From NCBI GenBank assembly GCA_016218105.1, contig JACRET010000005.1, forward strand, positions 124,001 to 188,000: 64,000 bases of DNA, in the 5' to 3' direction. Shown here one piece after another: positions 31,673-41,904 of this stretch. A model generated the notes under the pieces. That model did no database searches. It had not been told where the DNA came from and saw only the letters and a program-made list of their open reading frames with translations. The position numbers and the translations under genes are program-made. How positions within the stretch are numbered: the first letter of the stretch is position 1; every line of letters begins with the position of its first letter. Origin of the DNA: Deltaproteobacteria bacterium (lineage in GTDB: Bacteria; Desulfobacterota; GWC2-55-46).

Positions 31673-34363
31673 CTATAGCCTATTCAGGTACGGCGACGGC
31701 TGCCCGATATGGTATCCCTGCGCGTAATCAACGCCGTAATCCTTAAGCAGTTCCACTATGGGCTGATGCTCGACAAACTCGGCTACGGTCTTGATGCCCA
31801 TGCCTTTTGCGACGTCGGTTATGGCTTTCACGAAGAGTTGGTCGTTCAGGTTTTTATCAAGGCCCTTTATGAAAGAGCCGGCTATCTTGATATAATCGAC
31901 ATGGAATTCCTTAAGGTACAGGAAAGAGGTAAACCCGATCCCGAAGTCGTCCAAAGAGATGCGGCATCCAAGAGCCCGGAGCGTCCTGACGAACTTCAAC
32001 GCGGAATCGAGGTCCGTTATCGAGGCGGTCTCGGTTATTTCAAAGATGATCCTTGCGGGGTCAGCCCCTGTCTCGTGCATCTTCGACTGCAGGAAATACA
32101 GAAACTCCCTGTCCCCAAGCTCCTTTCCGGAAATGTTAACGCAGAATGCCAGCGGCTTCCCCTTGGAATCAAGATCCGCCTGAAGCCGCATGGCCTTCTC
32201 TATGATCACCCTGGATATCTCGCCAACAAGGCCGAACCTCTCGGCTATGTCTATAAACGGGCCGGGGAGTATTATGCCTCCGTCCTTATCCCGCATCCTG
32301 GCGAGCACTTCGTAGTGTTTTATCTGCTCATCATTAAGGTCGAGGATCGGCTGATACCATGCCTCGAAACGGTCTTCCCTTATGGCGTCAAGGATGTTCT
32401 CCTTCCATTTTAGCCTGGAATGCATCTGCTCGATGTCGCGCTCTTCGGGGGTATAGAAATGGACGCGATTCCTGCCAAGGTCTTTTGCCCTGTACATCGC
32501 CGCATCCGCCTTTGTCAAAAGTTCAGTCGTAGTTCTGCCGTGCTCAGGGAAGAGCGACACGCCTACGCTTACGGTTAGATGGCAAGGGACGTCGGATTGA
32601 TAAAAGCTCTCAAGCCCTTTTCTGAGCTGCTCGGCTACGGCAACGGACTCGGCCCTGCCCACGCGCGGCAGAAAGAGGGCGAATTCATCGCCGCTAAGCC
32701 TGCAAAGGTAGCTTTCCCTGGCCGGGTCATTAAAATACCTCGTGTTTATATACCGTAAGGTGATCTGGAGGAGCTTCGCCACGCGCCTCAGAAACTCGTC
32801 GCCCATGCCGTGGCCGTATGCGTCGCTTATGAATTTGAACTGATCGATATCAAGGAGGAAGAGCGCTCCCGTGGGATGATTGCTTTTGTCCTCGATCCAG
32901 CCGCTGATGATCTCTATAAACCTTGAACGGTTCGTAAGCCCCGTCAGACCGTCATAATGCGCGAGGAATTGTATCTGCTCCCTCGACACCTTCTGCTCGG
33001 TTATGTCATCATGTACCGCTAGAAAGTGCGTTATTTTGCCTTCCTCATCGGTTACGGGAGAGATTACCGCGCTGACCCAGAAAAACTCCCCGTTTTTCCC
33101 CTTGTTCTTAAAGGTCCCTCTCCAGGTGTTGCCTGATAAAAGCGTGTCCCAAAGGTCTTGATATACCTCTTTGGAGGTCGCCCCGGAAGCGAGTATCCGG
33201 GGGTTTTCACCCAATGCCTCGTCCTTTGACCATCCGGTTATACGCTCGAACGTCGGATTTACATATTCTATAACACCGTTTACGTCCGTTATGCAGACCA
33301 GGTTCGCGCTCTGCTCTATGGCCTTCGTAAGCTTTCTTAAATCCTGCTCGACCTTCTTGCGGCTGGCTATCTCTTCCTTAAGGCAGCTGTTTGCCTCTTC
33401 AAGCTCCAGAGTCCTCTTCTTGACTATATCTTCCAATCTGTTCTTATAGATATTGAGCTCGTCTTCAGCCCTTCTAAGCTCTGTCACATCATCGCCTGAG
33501 CTTAAAATCGCGCATATCCTGCCTTCCGCATCCCTGAGCGCGGTATTCTTCCACAATATTTTCTTTTCGCTTCCGGTCTTTGAAAGGATTACGCTTTCAG
33601 AGCATTCAGGAAGGCCGTCTAAACCGGAAAATATTTTATGGAAACACTCGTTTGACGATTTTTTGAATCTTTCGGGTATGAAATTCTCAAACCAGTTCCT
33701 GCCTATTATCTCCCCCTCGCCGTACCCAAGCACCTCACAGCCCTTCCTGTTTATAAGGGTAACTTTCTGGCCGGCGTCCAGGGCGACGAAGATCACATTT
33801 GCCACATCCAGGTATTTTTGCGCCCTGTCCCTCTCGGCCCTGAGCCTTTCCTCGGCGCGCTTACGCTCGTTTATGTCTCGTCCGATCCCGATAACCCCGG
33901 CGATGGCGCCGCTTTTATCTCTCAGCGGGACATTCCTGTACTCGCAATGATACCCGGTATCCTTGAAGACAAGTTCGAACCTGGGGCATTCTCCACCAAG
34001 TGTCTCGTAGTAGACATCGGTAGCTATTTTAAGGTTTTCTTCGTCAAGCAGGGGGGCAAAGGGTTTGCCTATAAGCTCTTCCGGCTTAAGGCCGACGTAT
34101 TTTTCACAGACATCATTTATGTAAATTATATTGCCTTTGTTGTCGCAGATATAAGCCAAATCGCTCATTCCGGAGAAAAGGGCCGTGTACTTGATAAGCG
34201 AGTCGACTGGATTAACGATATCCCTTGCCGCCTCAAGCTCTACTATCCTTTTACGGGCATTTTCGAGTTCGGTAAGGAGCTCTGCCTTATTCTTCCTGGC
34301 GTTTGTCATGTTGGAAACCCGTGATTGACTTATTTTTTTCAACAAGTTACATGTCTGTTGCAA
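31673..34363 (-). CDS. PAS-PAS-PAS-GGDEF-EAL cyclic-di-GMP signalling protein
   Basis: 896 residues, no membrane segment. Three PAS domains (about 55-175, 180-300 and 345-470) are separated by a coiled coil (about 300-345). The GGDEF domain (about 475-635) has the active-site variant LSGDEF and no obvious RxxD inhibitory site. The EAL domain (about 650-890) has YEVLARMRD, FCVNISGKEL, FEITETASITD, LDDFGIGFTSFLYL, DYIKIAGSF and VAEFVEHQ; catalytic Glu, Asn, Asp pair and Lys are kept, while EAL reads EVL and KID reads KIA. It could make or degrade c-di-GMP in response to redox or ligand cues. The ORF begins at a TTG; an ATG at 34309 is an equally possible start, as neither has a good ribosome binding site. 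Confidence 0.88.
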   Translation of the reverse strand: MQQTCNLLKKISQSRVSNMTNARKNKAELLTELENARKRIVELEAARDIVNPVDSLIKYTALFSGMSDLAYICDNKGNIIYINDVCEKYVGLKPEELIGKPFAPLLDEENLKIATDVYYETLGGECPRFELVFKDTGYHCEYRNVPLRDKSGAIAGVIGIGRDINERKRAEERLRAERDRAQKYLDVANVIFVALDAGQKVTLINRKGCEVLGYGEGEIIGRNWFENFIPERFKKSSNECFHKIFSGLDGLPECSESVILSKTGSEKKILWKNTALRDAEGRICAILSSGDDVTELRRAEDELNIYKNRLEDIVKKRTLELEEANSCLKEEIASRKKVEQDLRKLTKAIEQSANLVCITDVNGVIEYVNPTFERITGWSKDEALGENPRILASGATSKEVYQDLWDTLLSGNTWRGTFKNKGKNGEFFWVSAVISPVTDEEGKITHFLAVHDDITEQKVSREQIQFLAHYDGLTGLTNRSRFIEIISGWIEDKSNHPTGALFLLDIDQFKFISDAYGHGMGDEFLRRVAKLLQITLRYINTRYFNDPARESYLCRLSGDEFALFLPRVGRAESVAVAEQLRKGLESFYQSDVPCHLTVSVGVSLFPEHGRTTTELLTKADAAMYRAKDLGRNRVHFYTPEERDIEQMHSRLKWKENILDAIREDRFEAWYQPILDLNDEQIKHYEVLARMRDKDGGIILPGPFIDIAERFGLVGEISRVIIEKAMRLQADLDSKGKPLAFCVNISGKELGDREFLYFLQSKMHETGADPARIIFEITETASITDLDSALKFVRTLRALGCRISLDDFGIGFTSFLYLKEFHVDYIKIAGSFIKGLDKNLNDQLFVKAITDVAKGMGIKTVAEFVEHQPIVELLKDYGVDYAQGYHIGQPSPYLNRL

Positions 34364-34820
34364 AAAAGATAAATCCTACGTCCACCTCAGAGTTTCTTAT
34401 CGCATTTTTAACGGAAAACTTAAACTTTTTATTTTTAATTTAAAAACACCATCCAATGCCTCGATCCATCCTTGAACTCATATTGAAGCTCCCCGCGGCG
34501 AGCCGCGGGTAATCTTCGATATGTAAGGAAACAATTTCTATTCGCTCGCTTGCCCCCGCAGCAACTGCGGGGAATGCACTCGCTATGCATATTCAAAAAT
34601 TGACATCCAAAAATACGGGTATAGACTTAAAAATAGCACTCACATCGGTTTTTCTTAAAAAACAAATTACCGTAATTCCACGGACAAGGGAGTATACGGC
34701 TCATGAACTCTGGGCCTTATTCTTAACCACGGGATAACGGTTTTTTTTTATAAAGTTTGAACGTCCGCCCGTGGCTTAAGCCAGGGCTTTCCAACCGGCT
34801 TTATAAAGGCAGACCGCGTC
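34364..34820. other. Intergenic region upstream of treZ
   Basis: 457 bp, AT-rich with two GC-rich hairpins (CCCCGCGGCGAGCCGCGGG and CCCGCAGCAACTGCGGG near 34490-34580). TTGACA at 34600-34605 has no well-spaced -10 box. No gene, RNA or clear operator is recognised. Confidence 0.5.
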
Positions 34821-36656
34821 ATGAGAATCGGAGCGAACTATCTCGGAAACGGGCTCTGTGAATTTATGGTATGGGCCCCTTTCCTTAATAAATTGTCGGT
34901 AGATATCATCGGCCCGGGCAAAAAGAGAAGACCCGCCGTTGATCTCGAACAGATAGAATTCGGCTACTGGAAAGGGGTGGCTAATGATTCGCCACCCGGA
35001 TCGCTCTATTCATTGGCCCTTGACGGAGCGCTCAAACGTTCTGATCCAGCCTCCCACTTCCAGCCTTTCGGGGTAAACGGCCCTTCGGAGCTTGTAGACC
35101 ATGAATATCCCTGGGACGACGCCCTCTGGAGGGGTTTAGGGCTCGCGGAGATGATAATCTATGAGATACATGCCGGCGCGTTCACGCCCGAGGGCACATT
35201 CGAAGCGATCATCCCGAGACTTGAGGAGCTTAAGGATATCGGCGTAAACGCGATAGAGCTTATGCCCGTAGCCCAGTTTCCGGGAGACAGGAACTGGGGC
35301 TATGACGGGGTATTCCCGTTTTCCGTGCAGAACAGCTACGGCGGGCCGATGGGGCTTAAAAGGCTCGTCAACGAGTGCCACGGACGCGGGATCGCCGTGA
35401 TACTGGATACCGTATACAACCACCTCGGGCCGGAAGGGAATTACCTCCACGATTTCGGCCCTTATTTCACGGATACCTATAAGACGCCGTGGGGCCGGGC
35501 GATGAACTTTGACGGCCCTTACAGCGACGAGGTCAGGAACTACTTTATCGAGAACGCCATACACTGGTTCCGGAACTACCACATAGACGCCCTCAGGCTC
35601 GACGCGATACACGCCATCTTCGATTTCAGCGCCATACCTTTCCTGAAAATCCTGAAGGAACGGGTCGCGAACTTCGGAAGGGCAAGCGGGAGGGATTTTT
35701 ACCTGATAGCCGAAAGCGATCTAAACGACCCCAAGGTACTGAAAGACCCCGGGGCAGGCGGCTACGGACTGGACGCCGGGTGGTGCGACGACTTCCATCA
35801 CTCGGTCCACGCCCTGATCACGGGAGAGCGGGAGGGCTATTACGCGGATTTCGGGGATACGCGCCATCTCGTCAAATCCTTGAGGGAGGGGTTCGTATAT
35901 TCGGGCCAGTATTCCGGGTACAGGAAGAAAAGCTTCGGAAGCCCCTCGGCCTCTATACCCGGCGGCCGCTTCATAGTATTTTCTCAGAACCACGACCAGA
36001 CCGGCAACAGGATGATGGGGGAACGGCTCTCCCAACTGGTGTCTTTCGATGCCTTGAAACTTGCTTGCGGGATCATGCTGCTGTCCCCCTACATTCCGCT
36101 CCTCTTCATGGGAGAGGAATACGGGGAAGACGCTCCGTTTCTTTATTTCACGAGCCATTCGGGGGAAGGGCTTATCGAGGCTGCGGCTAAAGGAAGGCTG
36201 GAGGAATTCAGAGAATTCAAATGGAGGGGAACTCCACCTGCCCCGAACAGCCCGGAGACCTTTCTTAAGTCCAAAATAAACTGGGGCCGCCGCTCATCCA
36301 GCGGCAATAAAGTCCTCCTCGAATTCCACAAGGCGCTCATAAATCTCAGGAAGACCACGCCCGCGCTCTCCAATCCGGACAGGGGCTGTCTTGAGGCCTC
36401 GGGCGACCATGAGAGGCGGATCGTGTTCCTGAAGAGGTGGAACGGGGTAAGCACCGTATTTTGCGTATTTAATGTCAGCAGCGCCGCCAACGACATCTCC
36501 CTGCAGATGCCGGAGGGCAGATGGAAGAAGGCGTTTGACTCGTGCGCCCTTAAGTGGAACGGAGCCGGCGAGACCATGCCGTCCGTGGTCAATATGCGCG
36601 CCGACTGCCGATTAAGCGGCTTCGGCTTCGCCCTTTACATAAAGGAGGTCGCCTGA
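34821..36656 (+). CDS. treZ: Malto-oligosyltrehalose trehalohydrolase
   Basis: 611 residues. An N-terminal beta-sandwich module (about 1-90, CEFMVWAPFLNKLSVDI) precedes a GH13 barrel. Barrel motifs are IYEIHAGAFTPEGTFEA, NWGYDGVFPF, VILDTVYNHLGPEGNY, nucleophile region DALRLDAIHAI, acid region YLIAESDLND and SQNHDQTGNR. It releases trehalose from maltooligosyl-trehalose made by TreY. It is the first gene of a three-gene operon with a GH57 enzyme and treY; its stop overlaps the next start (TGATG). Confidence 0.95.
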   Translation: MRIGANYLGNGLCEFMVWAPFLNKLSVDIIGPGKKRRPAVDLEQIEFGYWKGVANDSPPGSLYSLALDGALKRSDPASHFQPFGVNGPSELVDHEYPWDDALWRGLGLAEMIIYEIHAGAFTPEGTFEAIIPRLEELKDIGVNAIELMPVAQFPGDRNWGYDGVFPFSVQNSYGGPMGLKRLVNECHGRGIAVILDTVYNHLGPEGNYLHDFGPYFTDTYKTPWGRAMNFDGPYSDEVRNYFIENAIHWFRNYHIDALRLDAIHAIFDFSAIPFLKILKERVANFGRASGRDFYLIAESDLNDPKVLKDPGAGGYGLDAGWCDDFHHSVHALITGEREGYYADFGDTRHLVKSLREGFVYSGQYSGYRKKSFGSPSASIPGGRFIVFSQNHDQTGNRMMGERLSQLVSFDALKLACGIMLLSPYIPLLFMGEEYGEDAPFLYFTSHSGEGLIEAAAKGRLEEFREFKWRGTPPAPNSPETFLKSKINWGRRSSSGNKVLLEFHKALINLRKTTPALSNPDRGCLEASGDHERRIVFLKRWNGVSTVFCVFNVSSAANDISLQMPEGRWKKAFDSCALKWNGAGETMPSVVNMRADCRLSGFGFALYIKEVA

Positions 36657-39070
36657 TGGAGGAGAAGTACGTCTGCATACATGGCCACTTCTACCAGCCC
36701 CCGCGCGAAAACCCCTGGCTGGAGGAGATAGAGCTCCAGGATTCGGCGTATCCATATCATGACTGGAACGAGCGGATTACCGCGGAGTGCTATCAGCCAA
36801 ACGCCTCGGCGAGGATACTCGGCCCGGACTCAAAGATAATAGACATAGTCAACAACTATTCGAGGATAAGCTTTAACTTCGGCCCCACCCTCCTCCAGGA
36901 CCTGGAACGAAGGCGCCCTGATATACATAACGCGATAGTAGAGGCGGATAAGGCAAGCTGCATGAGGTTTTCAGGCCACGGCTCGGCTATAGCGCAGATC
37001 TACAACCATATGATCATGCCTCTTGCGAGCGTCCGGGACAAAAAAACAATGATCAGATGGGGCATACGCGATTTTCAGAAAAGGTTCGGAAGAGACCCCG
37101 AGGGGATGTGGCTGCCGGAGACGGCCGCAGATACGGAGACCCTCGACCTTATCGCCGAAGAAGGGATCAAATTCACGATACTCGCGCCAAGGCAGGCCAA
37201 ACGTGTCAAGAAGCTCGCAAAGGGCATGAGATGGAAGGATGTGGATGAAGGAGGGGTCGACCCGGGGGTGCCGTACACTATGAGCCTTCCTTCCGGAAGG
37301 ACTATCGCGATATTTTTCTATTTCGGCGACATCGCCCATGAGGTCAGCTTCGGAGGGCTTCTCTATAACGGCGAGGCCTTCGCGCGAAAACTATCCTCTC
37401 CGGCGTATCAGGACCAGGTATCCCTCATATCCATCGCAACGGACGGGGAGACCTTCGGCCATCATCACAAATACGGCGAGATGGCCCTGGCATACTGCCT
37501 TTATTTCATCGAATCACAAAACCTCGCGAAGCTTACGAATTTCGGCGAGTTCCTGAAAATGCACACGCCTGACCATCTTGTCGAGATACATGAGAATTCC
37601 TCGTGGAGCTGCGCGCACGGGGTAGAGCGCTGGAGGAGCGACTGCGGGTGCTCTACCGGCATGCACGGAGAGTGGCAGCAGGCGTGGCGAGCCCCGTTGA
37701 GAGAAGGGCTCGATTGGGTAAGGGACAGGCTCTCCGCGCTATACGAGGAAGAAGCCTCTAAATATCTGAAAGACCCGTGGAAGGCGAGGGATTCTTACAT
37801 AGACGTAATACTGGACAGGGGCAGGGAAAACGTGGATGAATTCCTGCTCTCCCACGCGTCGAAGGCGCTGGGGGCCGATGACAAGGTAGCCGTCCTTAAC
37901 CTCCTTGAGATGCAACGGAACGCGCTTCTTATGTACACAAGCTGCGGATGGTTTTTCGACGAGGTGTCCGGTATCGAGACCGTGCAGATATTGCAGTACG
38001 CGGCGCGCGCCATAGAACTCGCCGAGGCTGCCAGGGGGGTGCCTCTTGAGGCTGAGTTCCTTTCATATCTGGAAAAAGCGCCGTCCAACGTGCACGGCAG
38101 CGGGAGAAAGGCCTATGAAATGTTCGTAAAGCCAGCAAGCATCGACCTTGAACGCGTCGGCATGCATTTCGCCATCTCCTCGCTTTTCCGCGACTACCAA
38201 AAAAGCACCCCGGTATATTGCTACTCGGTGGACAGCCTGATATACGAAAAATTCGAGGCGGGGAAACTCAGGCTCGCCATAGGCATGAGCGACGTGAGCT
38301 CGAACATCACCCGGGAGGAGGCGAAACTCTTCTTCGCCGCGATCCATCTCGGCGAGAACAACATCAACGGCGGCATAAGCGCGTACCCGGGGAAAAGCTC
38401 GTACAACCTGATGAGAGAGAAAATGCTGCTCGCCTTTGAAAGGAGAGACATACCCGAGATCATAAGGCTTATGGATAAATACTTCGGCATCAACAACTAC
38501 TCCCTGTGGCACCTCTTCAGGGACGAGCAACGGAAGGTCATAAATCAGATCCTCCTCCCCACCTATGAGGGCATAGAATCCTCCTACAGGCATATCTTCG
38601 ATGACAACTTCAATATGATGGATTTTCTCCGGCGCCTTAATATCCCGCTGCCGAGGCCGCTGGAGGCCACGGCGGAGTTCACCATAAATACCGATCTGTG
38701 CAGGAATCTCCAGGGCGAGGTTGACGTCGATGAGCTGGAGGCCCTGATAAAAAAGGCCGGAAGCCTTTCGATAAGGATCGATACGGATACGATCGGCTTT
38801 ATAGCGGCCGCGTGGCTGAACTCATCCATGAAGACCTTGAATGAGCGGCCGGAAGATACTGCCCTCATGGAAAAAGTAAAGAACGTCCTGCGCCTTCTAA
38901 GCGTCTTCCATCCGCAGATGAACCTTCTGATCGCTCAGAACGCGTACTTCACCATAGGAAGGGCTCTCCTGGGCAACATGAAAATAAGGGCCGAGACAGG
39001 CGATGCGGCGGCCGGCAGGTGGCTGGCGATATTCTACGAACTCGGCGATTATTTCCATGCCAGGATATAG
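36656..39070 (+). CDS. GH57-family glycoside hydrolase with DUF3536
   Basis: 804 residues from the ATG at 36656, which overlaps the treZ stop and has an AGGAGG site 7 nt upstream; the ORF-track start is within treZ. The GH57 domain (about 1-330) has CIHGHFYQPPRENPWLEE, GMWLPETAADTETLDLIAEEGI (catalytic Glu region) and IATDGETFGHHHKYGEMAL (acid Asp region). The C-terminal DUF3536-like part is helical (WSCAHGVERWRSDCGCSTG is typical). Probably an alpha-glucanase or branching/amylase-type enzyme feeding or trimming the maltodextrin used by TreY and TreZ; exact activity unknown. Confidence 0.87.
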   Translation: MEEKYVCIHGHFYQPPRENPWLEEIELQDSAYPYHDWNERITAECYQPNASARILGPDSKIIDIVNNYSRISFNFGPTLLQDLERRRPDIHNAIVEADKASCMRFSGHGSAIAQIYNHMIMPLASVRDKKTMIRWGIRDFQKRFGRDPEGMWLPETAADTETLDLIAEEGIKFTILAPRQAKRVKKLAKGMRWKDVDEGGVDPGVPYTMSLPSGRTIAIFFYFGDIAHEVSFGGLLYNGEAFARKLSSPAYQDQVSLISIATDGETFGHHHKYGEMALAYCLYFIESQNLAKLTNFGEFLKMHTPDHLVEIHENSSWSCAHGVERWRSDCGCSTGMHGEWQQAWRAPLREGLDWVRDRLSALYEEEASKYLKDPWKARDSYIDVILDRGRENVDEFLLSHASKALGADDKVAVLNLLEMQRNALLMYTSCGWFFDEVSGIETVQILQYAARAIELAEAARGVPLEAEFLSYLEKAPSNVHGSGRKAYEMFVKPASIDLERVGMHFAISSLFRDYQKSTPVYCYSVDSLIYEKFEAGKLRLAIGMSDVSSNITREEAKLFFAAIHLGENNINGGISAYPGKSSYNLMREKMLLAFERRDIPEIIRLMDKYFGINNYSLWHLFRDEQRKVINQILLPTYEGIESSYRHIFDDNFNMMDFLRRLNIPLPRPLEATAEFTINTDLCRNLQGEVDVDELEALIKKAGSLSIRIDTDTIGFIAAAWLNSSMKTLNERPEDTALMEKVKNVLRLLSVFHPQMNLLIAQNAYFTIGRALLGNMKIRAETGDAAAGRWLAIFYELGDYFHARI

Positions 39071-39072
39071 AC

Positions 39073-41868
39073 ATGAAGATACCCTCATCCACATACAGGC
39101 TCCAGTTCAATTTTCTCTTCGGCTTCAAGGACGCGAAGGAGACGATCGGGTACTTGAACGAGCTTGGCATAACGGACATTTACGCCTCGCCGGTATTAAA
39201 GGCCCGTAAAGGTTCGATGCACGGCTATGACACGGTCGACCACGGCGTCTTGAATCCGGAGCTGGGGACTGACGATGATTTCAAATCCCTTTTATACGAG
39301 GTTAAAAAGCACAGGATGGGATGGGTTCAAGACATCGTGTCAAACCATATGGCTTACGACGGCGCCAACCATATGCTCATGGACGTGCTGGAGAAGGGGC
39401 GCGAATCAAGGTATATCGGTTTTTTCGATATCGAGTGGGATCATCCCTACGAAGGGATCAAGGGGCGGGTGCTGGCGCCCTTTCTGGGAAAGATCTACGG
39501 TGAGGCCCTTGAGAGCGGCGAGATAAAGCTCTCCTATGATGAGGACTCCGGCATATCCGTAAATTATTTCGGGTTCTCATTCCCGCTCAAGATAGAGTCT
39601 TACGCCACGATATTGACCCATGAGCTTAAGCGGCTTAAAAAAAAACTCGGCAAAGAGGACCCGGATTTCATAAAGCTGATCGGCATCATCTATGTGCTGA
39701 AAAACCTGCCTGCCGCAAGCGAGTTCAGCGAGCTTCAGGATCAGGTGATCTTTGTAAAGAGGATGCTAAAGGACTTGTACGCCGGGAACCGCGAGATAAA
39801 GGCGTTCATGGACGAGAACATCTCCATCCTTAACGGCAGGGCAGGCGACCCTGAAAGCTTTAACATGATGGACAGGCTTCTTTCCGAGCAATCCTTCAAA
39901 TTCTCTTTCTGGAAGGTCGCGGCGGAGGAGATAAACTACAGAAGGTTTTTTAACATTAACGAGCTCATCACCCTTAAGATAGAGGACGAGGCCGTTTTCA
40001 ACCACGTCCATTCGCTGATTTTAAAGCTCGTGGAAGCGGGCGTGACGGGCTTAAGGATAGACCACATAGACGGGTTTTATGACCCGTTTAAATATTTAAA
40101 GAGGATCAGGGAAAAAACCGGAGACATCTATCTTGTCGTGGAAAAAATACTCGCGCAGGATGAACTGCTCCCGTCCTTCTGGCCGGTCGAAGGGACGACC
40201 GGCTATGATTTTTTAAATAAGCTTAACGGTATTTACTGCGATACGGCCAGGGAGGCGCGCTTCACCAGGACCTATATAATCTTCGCGGGCCTGAAGGACT
40301 CTTACACGGATATTTATTACGAAAAAAAGAAACTCATAACCGAGATGGACATGACCAGCGATGTCGCCAATCTCGCGCAGCTCCTTAAGATAACCCTCAG
40401 CAAGGACAGGTACGGAAGCGATATAACGCTGTCGGGGCTTAAAAAGGCGCTTATAGAGGTGATGGCCAACTTTCCGGTATACAGGACGTACATCAACCAT
40501 GTGTCTTTCACCGGTGCCGACCGCGCTTCGGTAAAAGAGGCCGTCGGCAAGGCTGTCAGCAGGACGCCCGCCCTCTTGAATGAGCTTGGATTCATAGAAA
40601 AAGTGCTCTGCCTGGAGTACAGGGATTATCTTACTGATGAGGAAAAAAAAGAATGGCTCCACTTCGTGATGAAGTTCCAGCAGTTCACGGGCCCGTTGAT
40701 GGCCAAGGGCTTCGAGGATACCTTCCTTTATGTCTACGGGAGGCTACTTTCGTTGAACGAGGTCGGAGGGGATCCCGGCCGGTTCGGCATCTCAAGGGAT
40801 GCGCTCCATAATTTCAATAAAAACAGGGCATCCGCGACACCCCATTCAATGAACGCCACATCCACCCACGACACCAAGCGCGGAGAAGACCTGAGGGCGC
40901 GGTTGAACGTGTTATCCGAGTTCCCTCAGGAGTGGGAGGAGGGGCTGAGGAGATGGTCTGTAATAAACAAGAAGGACAAAAGGTTTGTGGGCGGCAGATA
41001 TGTGCCGGACAGGAACGACGAGTACTTTCTTTACCAGACACTGATAGGGGCGATCCCCTTCGCAGAGGATATCGGCGGGACTTTCATAGAGAGGATAAAG
41101 CAGTATATGGTCAAGGCCGTCAGGGAAGCGAAGATACACACCGCATGGCTTAAGCCCGACGCCGAGTACGAAGATTCTTTCCTCGCGTTTATTGAAAGCA
41201 TACTGAAAGGATCTCCCCAGAACGGCTTTTTGCAGGATTTCCTCCCGTTCCAGCGGAAAATCGCCTGGTACGGCATTTTCAATTCGCTTTCACAGCTCGT
41301 AATAAAACTTACCTCTCCGGGCCTCCCTGATTTTTATCAGGGAACCGAGCTCTGGGACCTGAACCTCGTTGACCCTGACAACAGGAGGCCGGTGGATTTC
41401 ATAAAAAGAAAAAAAATCCTGAGGGAGATAAAGGAGAAAGAAAACAGAGGGCTTAAATCGTTGGCGGCCGGACTTTTAAAAGAGGCGGAGGACGGGAAGG
41501 TGAAGCTCTTTACCATCTACATGGCCCTCAAGGCGAGAAGGGACAGGGCCGAGCTTTTCGATTACGGCTCCTACATCCCTCTTGAAACCAAGGGGGCTTT
41601 TCAAAAAAATATCTTCTCTTTCGCAAGGGAGAGGAATGGCGCCAGAATGGTCACGGCTGCGCCGCGCTTTTTATCGATGCTCGCGAAGGAAGACGTACTC
41701 CCTGTAGGGGACGTCTGGGGGGATACGGAGATACTGCTACCTAACAGCCTATCAGGCGCGCCGTGGAGGGACGCGTTTACCGGAAACGAAATAACGGGCA
41801 GGTCTTTGAAGGCTGGAGAGGTGTTTTCAGATTTCCCGGTGGCGCTTCTCCTGAACGGGAATGGATAA
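39073..41868 (+). CDS. treY: Malto-oligosyltrehalose synthase
   Basis: 931 residues from the ATG at 39073 (MKIPSSTYRLQFN), 2 nt after the GH57 stop. GH13 with the long TreY insertions: ITDIYASPVLKARKGSMHGYD at the N-terminus, QDIVSNHMAYD, GLRIDHIDGFYDP (nucleophile), YLVVEKILAQDE (acid) and TSTHDTKRGED. The C-terminal LVDPDNRRPVDF and the lone end domain fit. It isomerises the reducing end of maltodextrins to a trehalose unit. With TreZ it makes trehalose from glycogen-like glucan, a compatible solute or storage sugar. Confidence 0.95.
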   Translation: MKIPSSTYRLQFNFLFGFKDAKETIGYLNELGITDIYASPVLKARKGSMHGYDTVDHGVLNPELGTDDDFKSLLYEVKKHRMGWVQDIVSNHMAYDGANHMLMDVLEKGRESRYIGFFDIEWDHPYEGIKGRVLAPFLGKIYGEALESGEIKLSYDEDSGISVNYFGFSFPLKIESYATILTHELKRLKKKLGKEDPDFIKLIGIIYVLKNLPAASEFSELQDQVIFVKRMLKDLYAGNREIKAFMDENISILNGRAGDPESFNMMDRLLSEQSFKFSFWKVAAEEINYRRFFNINELITLKIEDEAVFNHVHSLILKLVEAGVTGLRIDHIDGFYDPFKYLKRIREKTGDIYLVVEKILAQDELLPSFWPVEGTTGYDFLNKLNGIYCDTAREARFTRTYIIFAGLKDSYTDIYYEKKKLITEMDMTSDVANLAQLLKITLSKDRYGSDITLSGLKKALIEVMANFPVYRTYINHVSFTGADRASVKEAVGKAVSRTPALLNELGFIEKVLCLEYRDYLTDEEKKEWLHFVMKFQQFTGPLMAKGFEDTFLYVYGRLLSLNEVGGDPGRFGISRDALHNFNKNRASATPHSMNATSTHDTKRGEDLRARLNVLSEFPQEWEEGLRRWSVINKKDKRFVGGRYVPDRNDEYFLYQTLIGAIPFAEDIGGTFIERIKQYMVKAVREAKIHTAWLKPDAEYEDSFLAFIESILKGSPQNGFLQDFLPFQRKIAWYGIFNSLSQLVIKLTSPGLPDFYQGTELWDLNLVDPDNRRPVDFIKRKKILREIKEKENRGLKSLAAGLLKEAEDGKVKLFTIYMALKARRDRAELFDYGSYIPLETKGAFQKNIFSFARERNGARMVTAAPRFLSMLAKEDVLPVGDVWGDTEILLPNSLSGAPWRDAFTGNEITGRSLKAGEVFSDFPVALLLNGNG

Positions 41869-41904
41869 ACGACACAGCAGAGTTGAGCAAAGCGCTGCCT
41901 CAGT

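Noticed and set aside
36554-36655. Upstream start of the GH57 gene proposed by the ORF track
   Set aside because: The extension lies inside treZ; the ATG at 36656 has a perfect AGGAGG and the family N-terminus.
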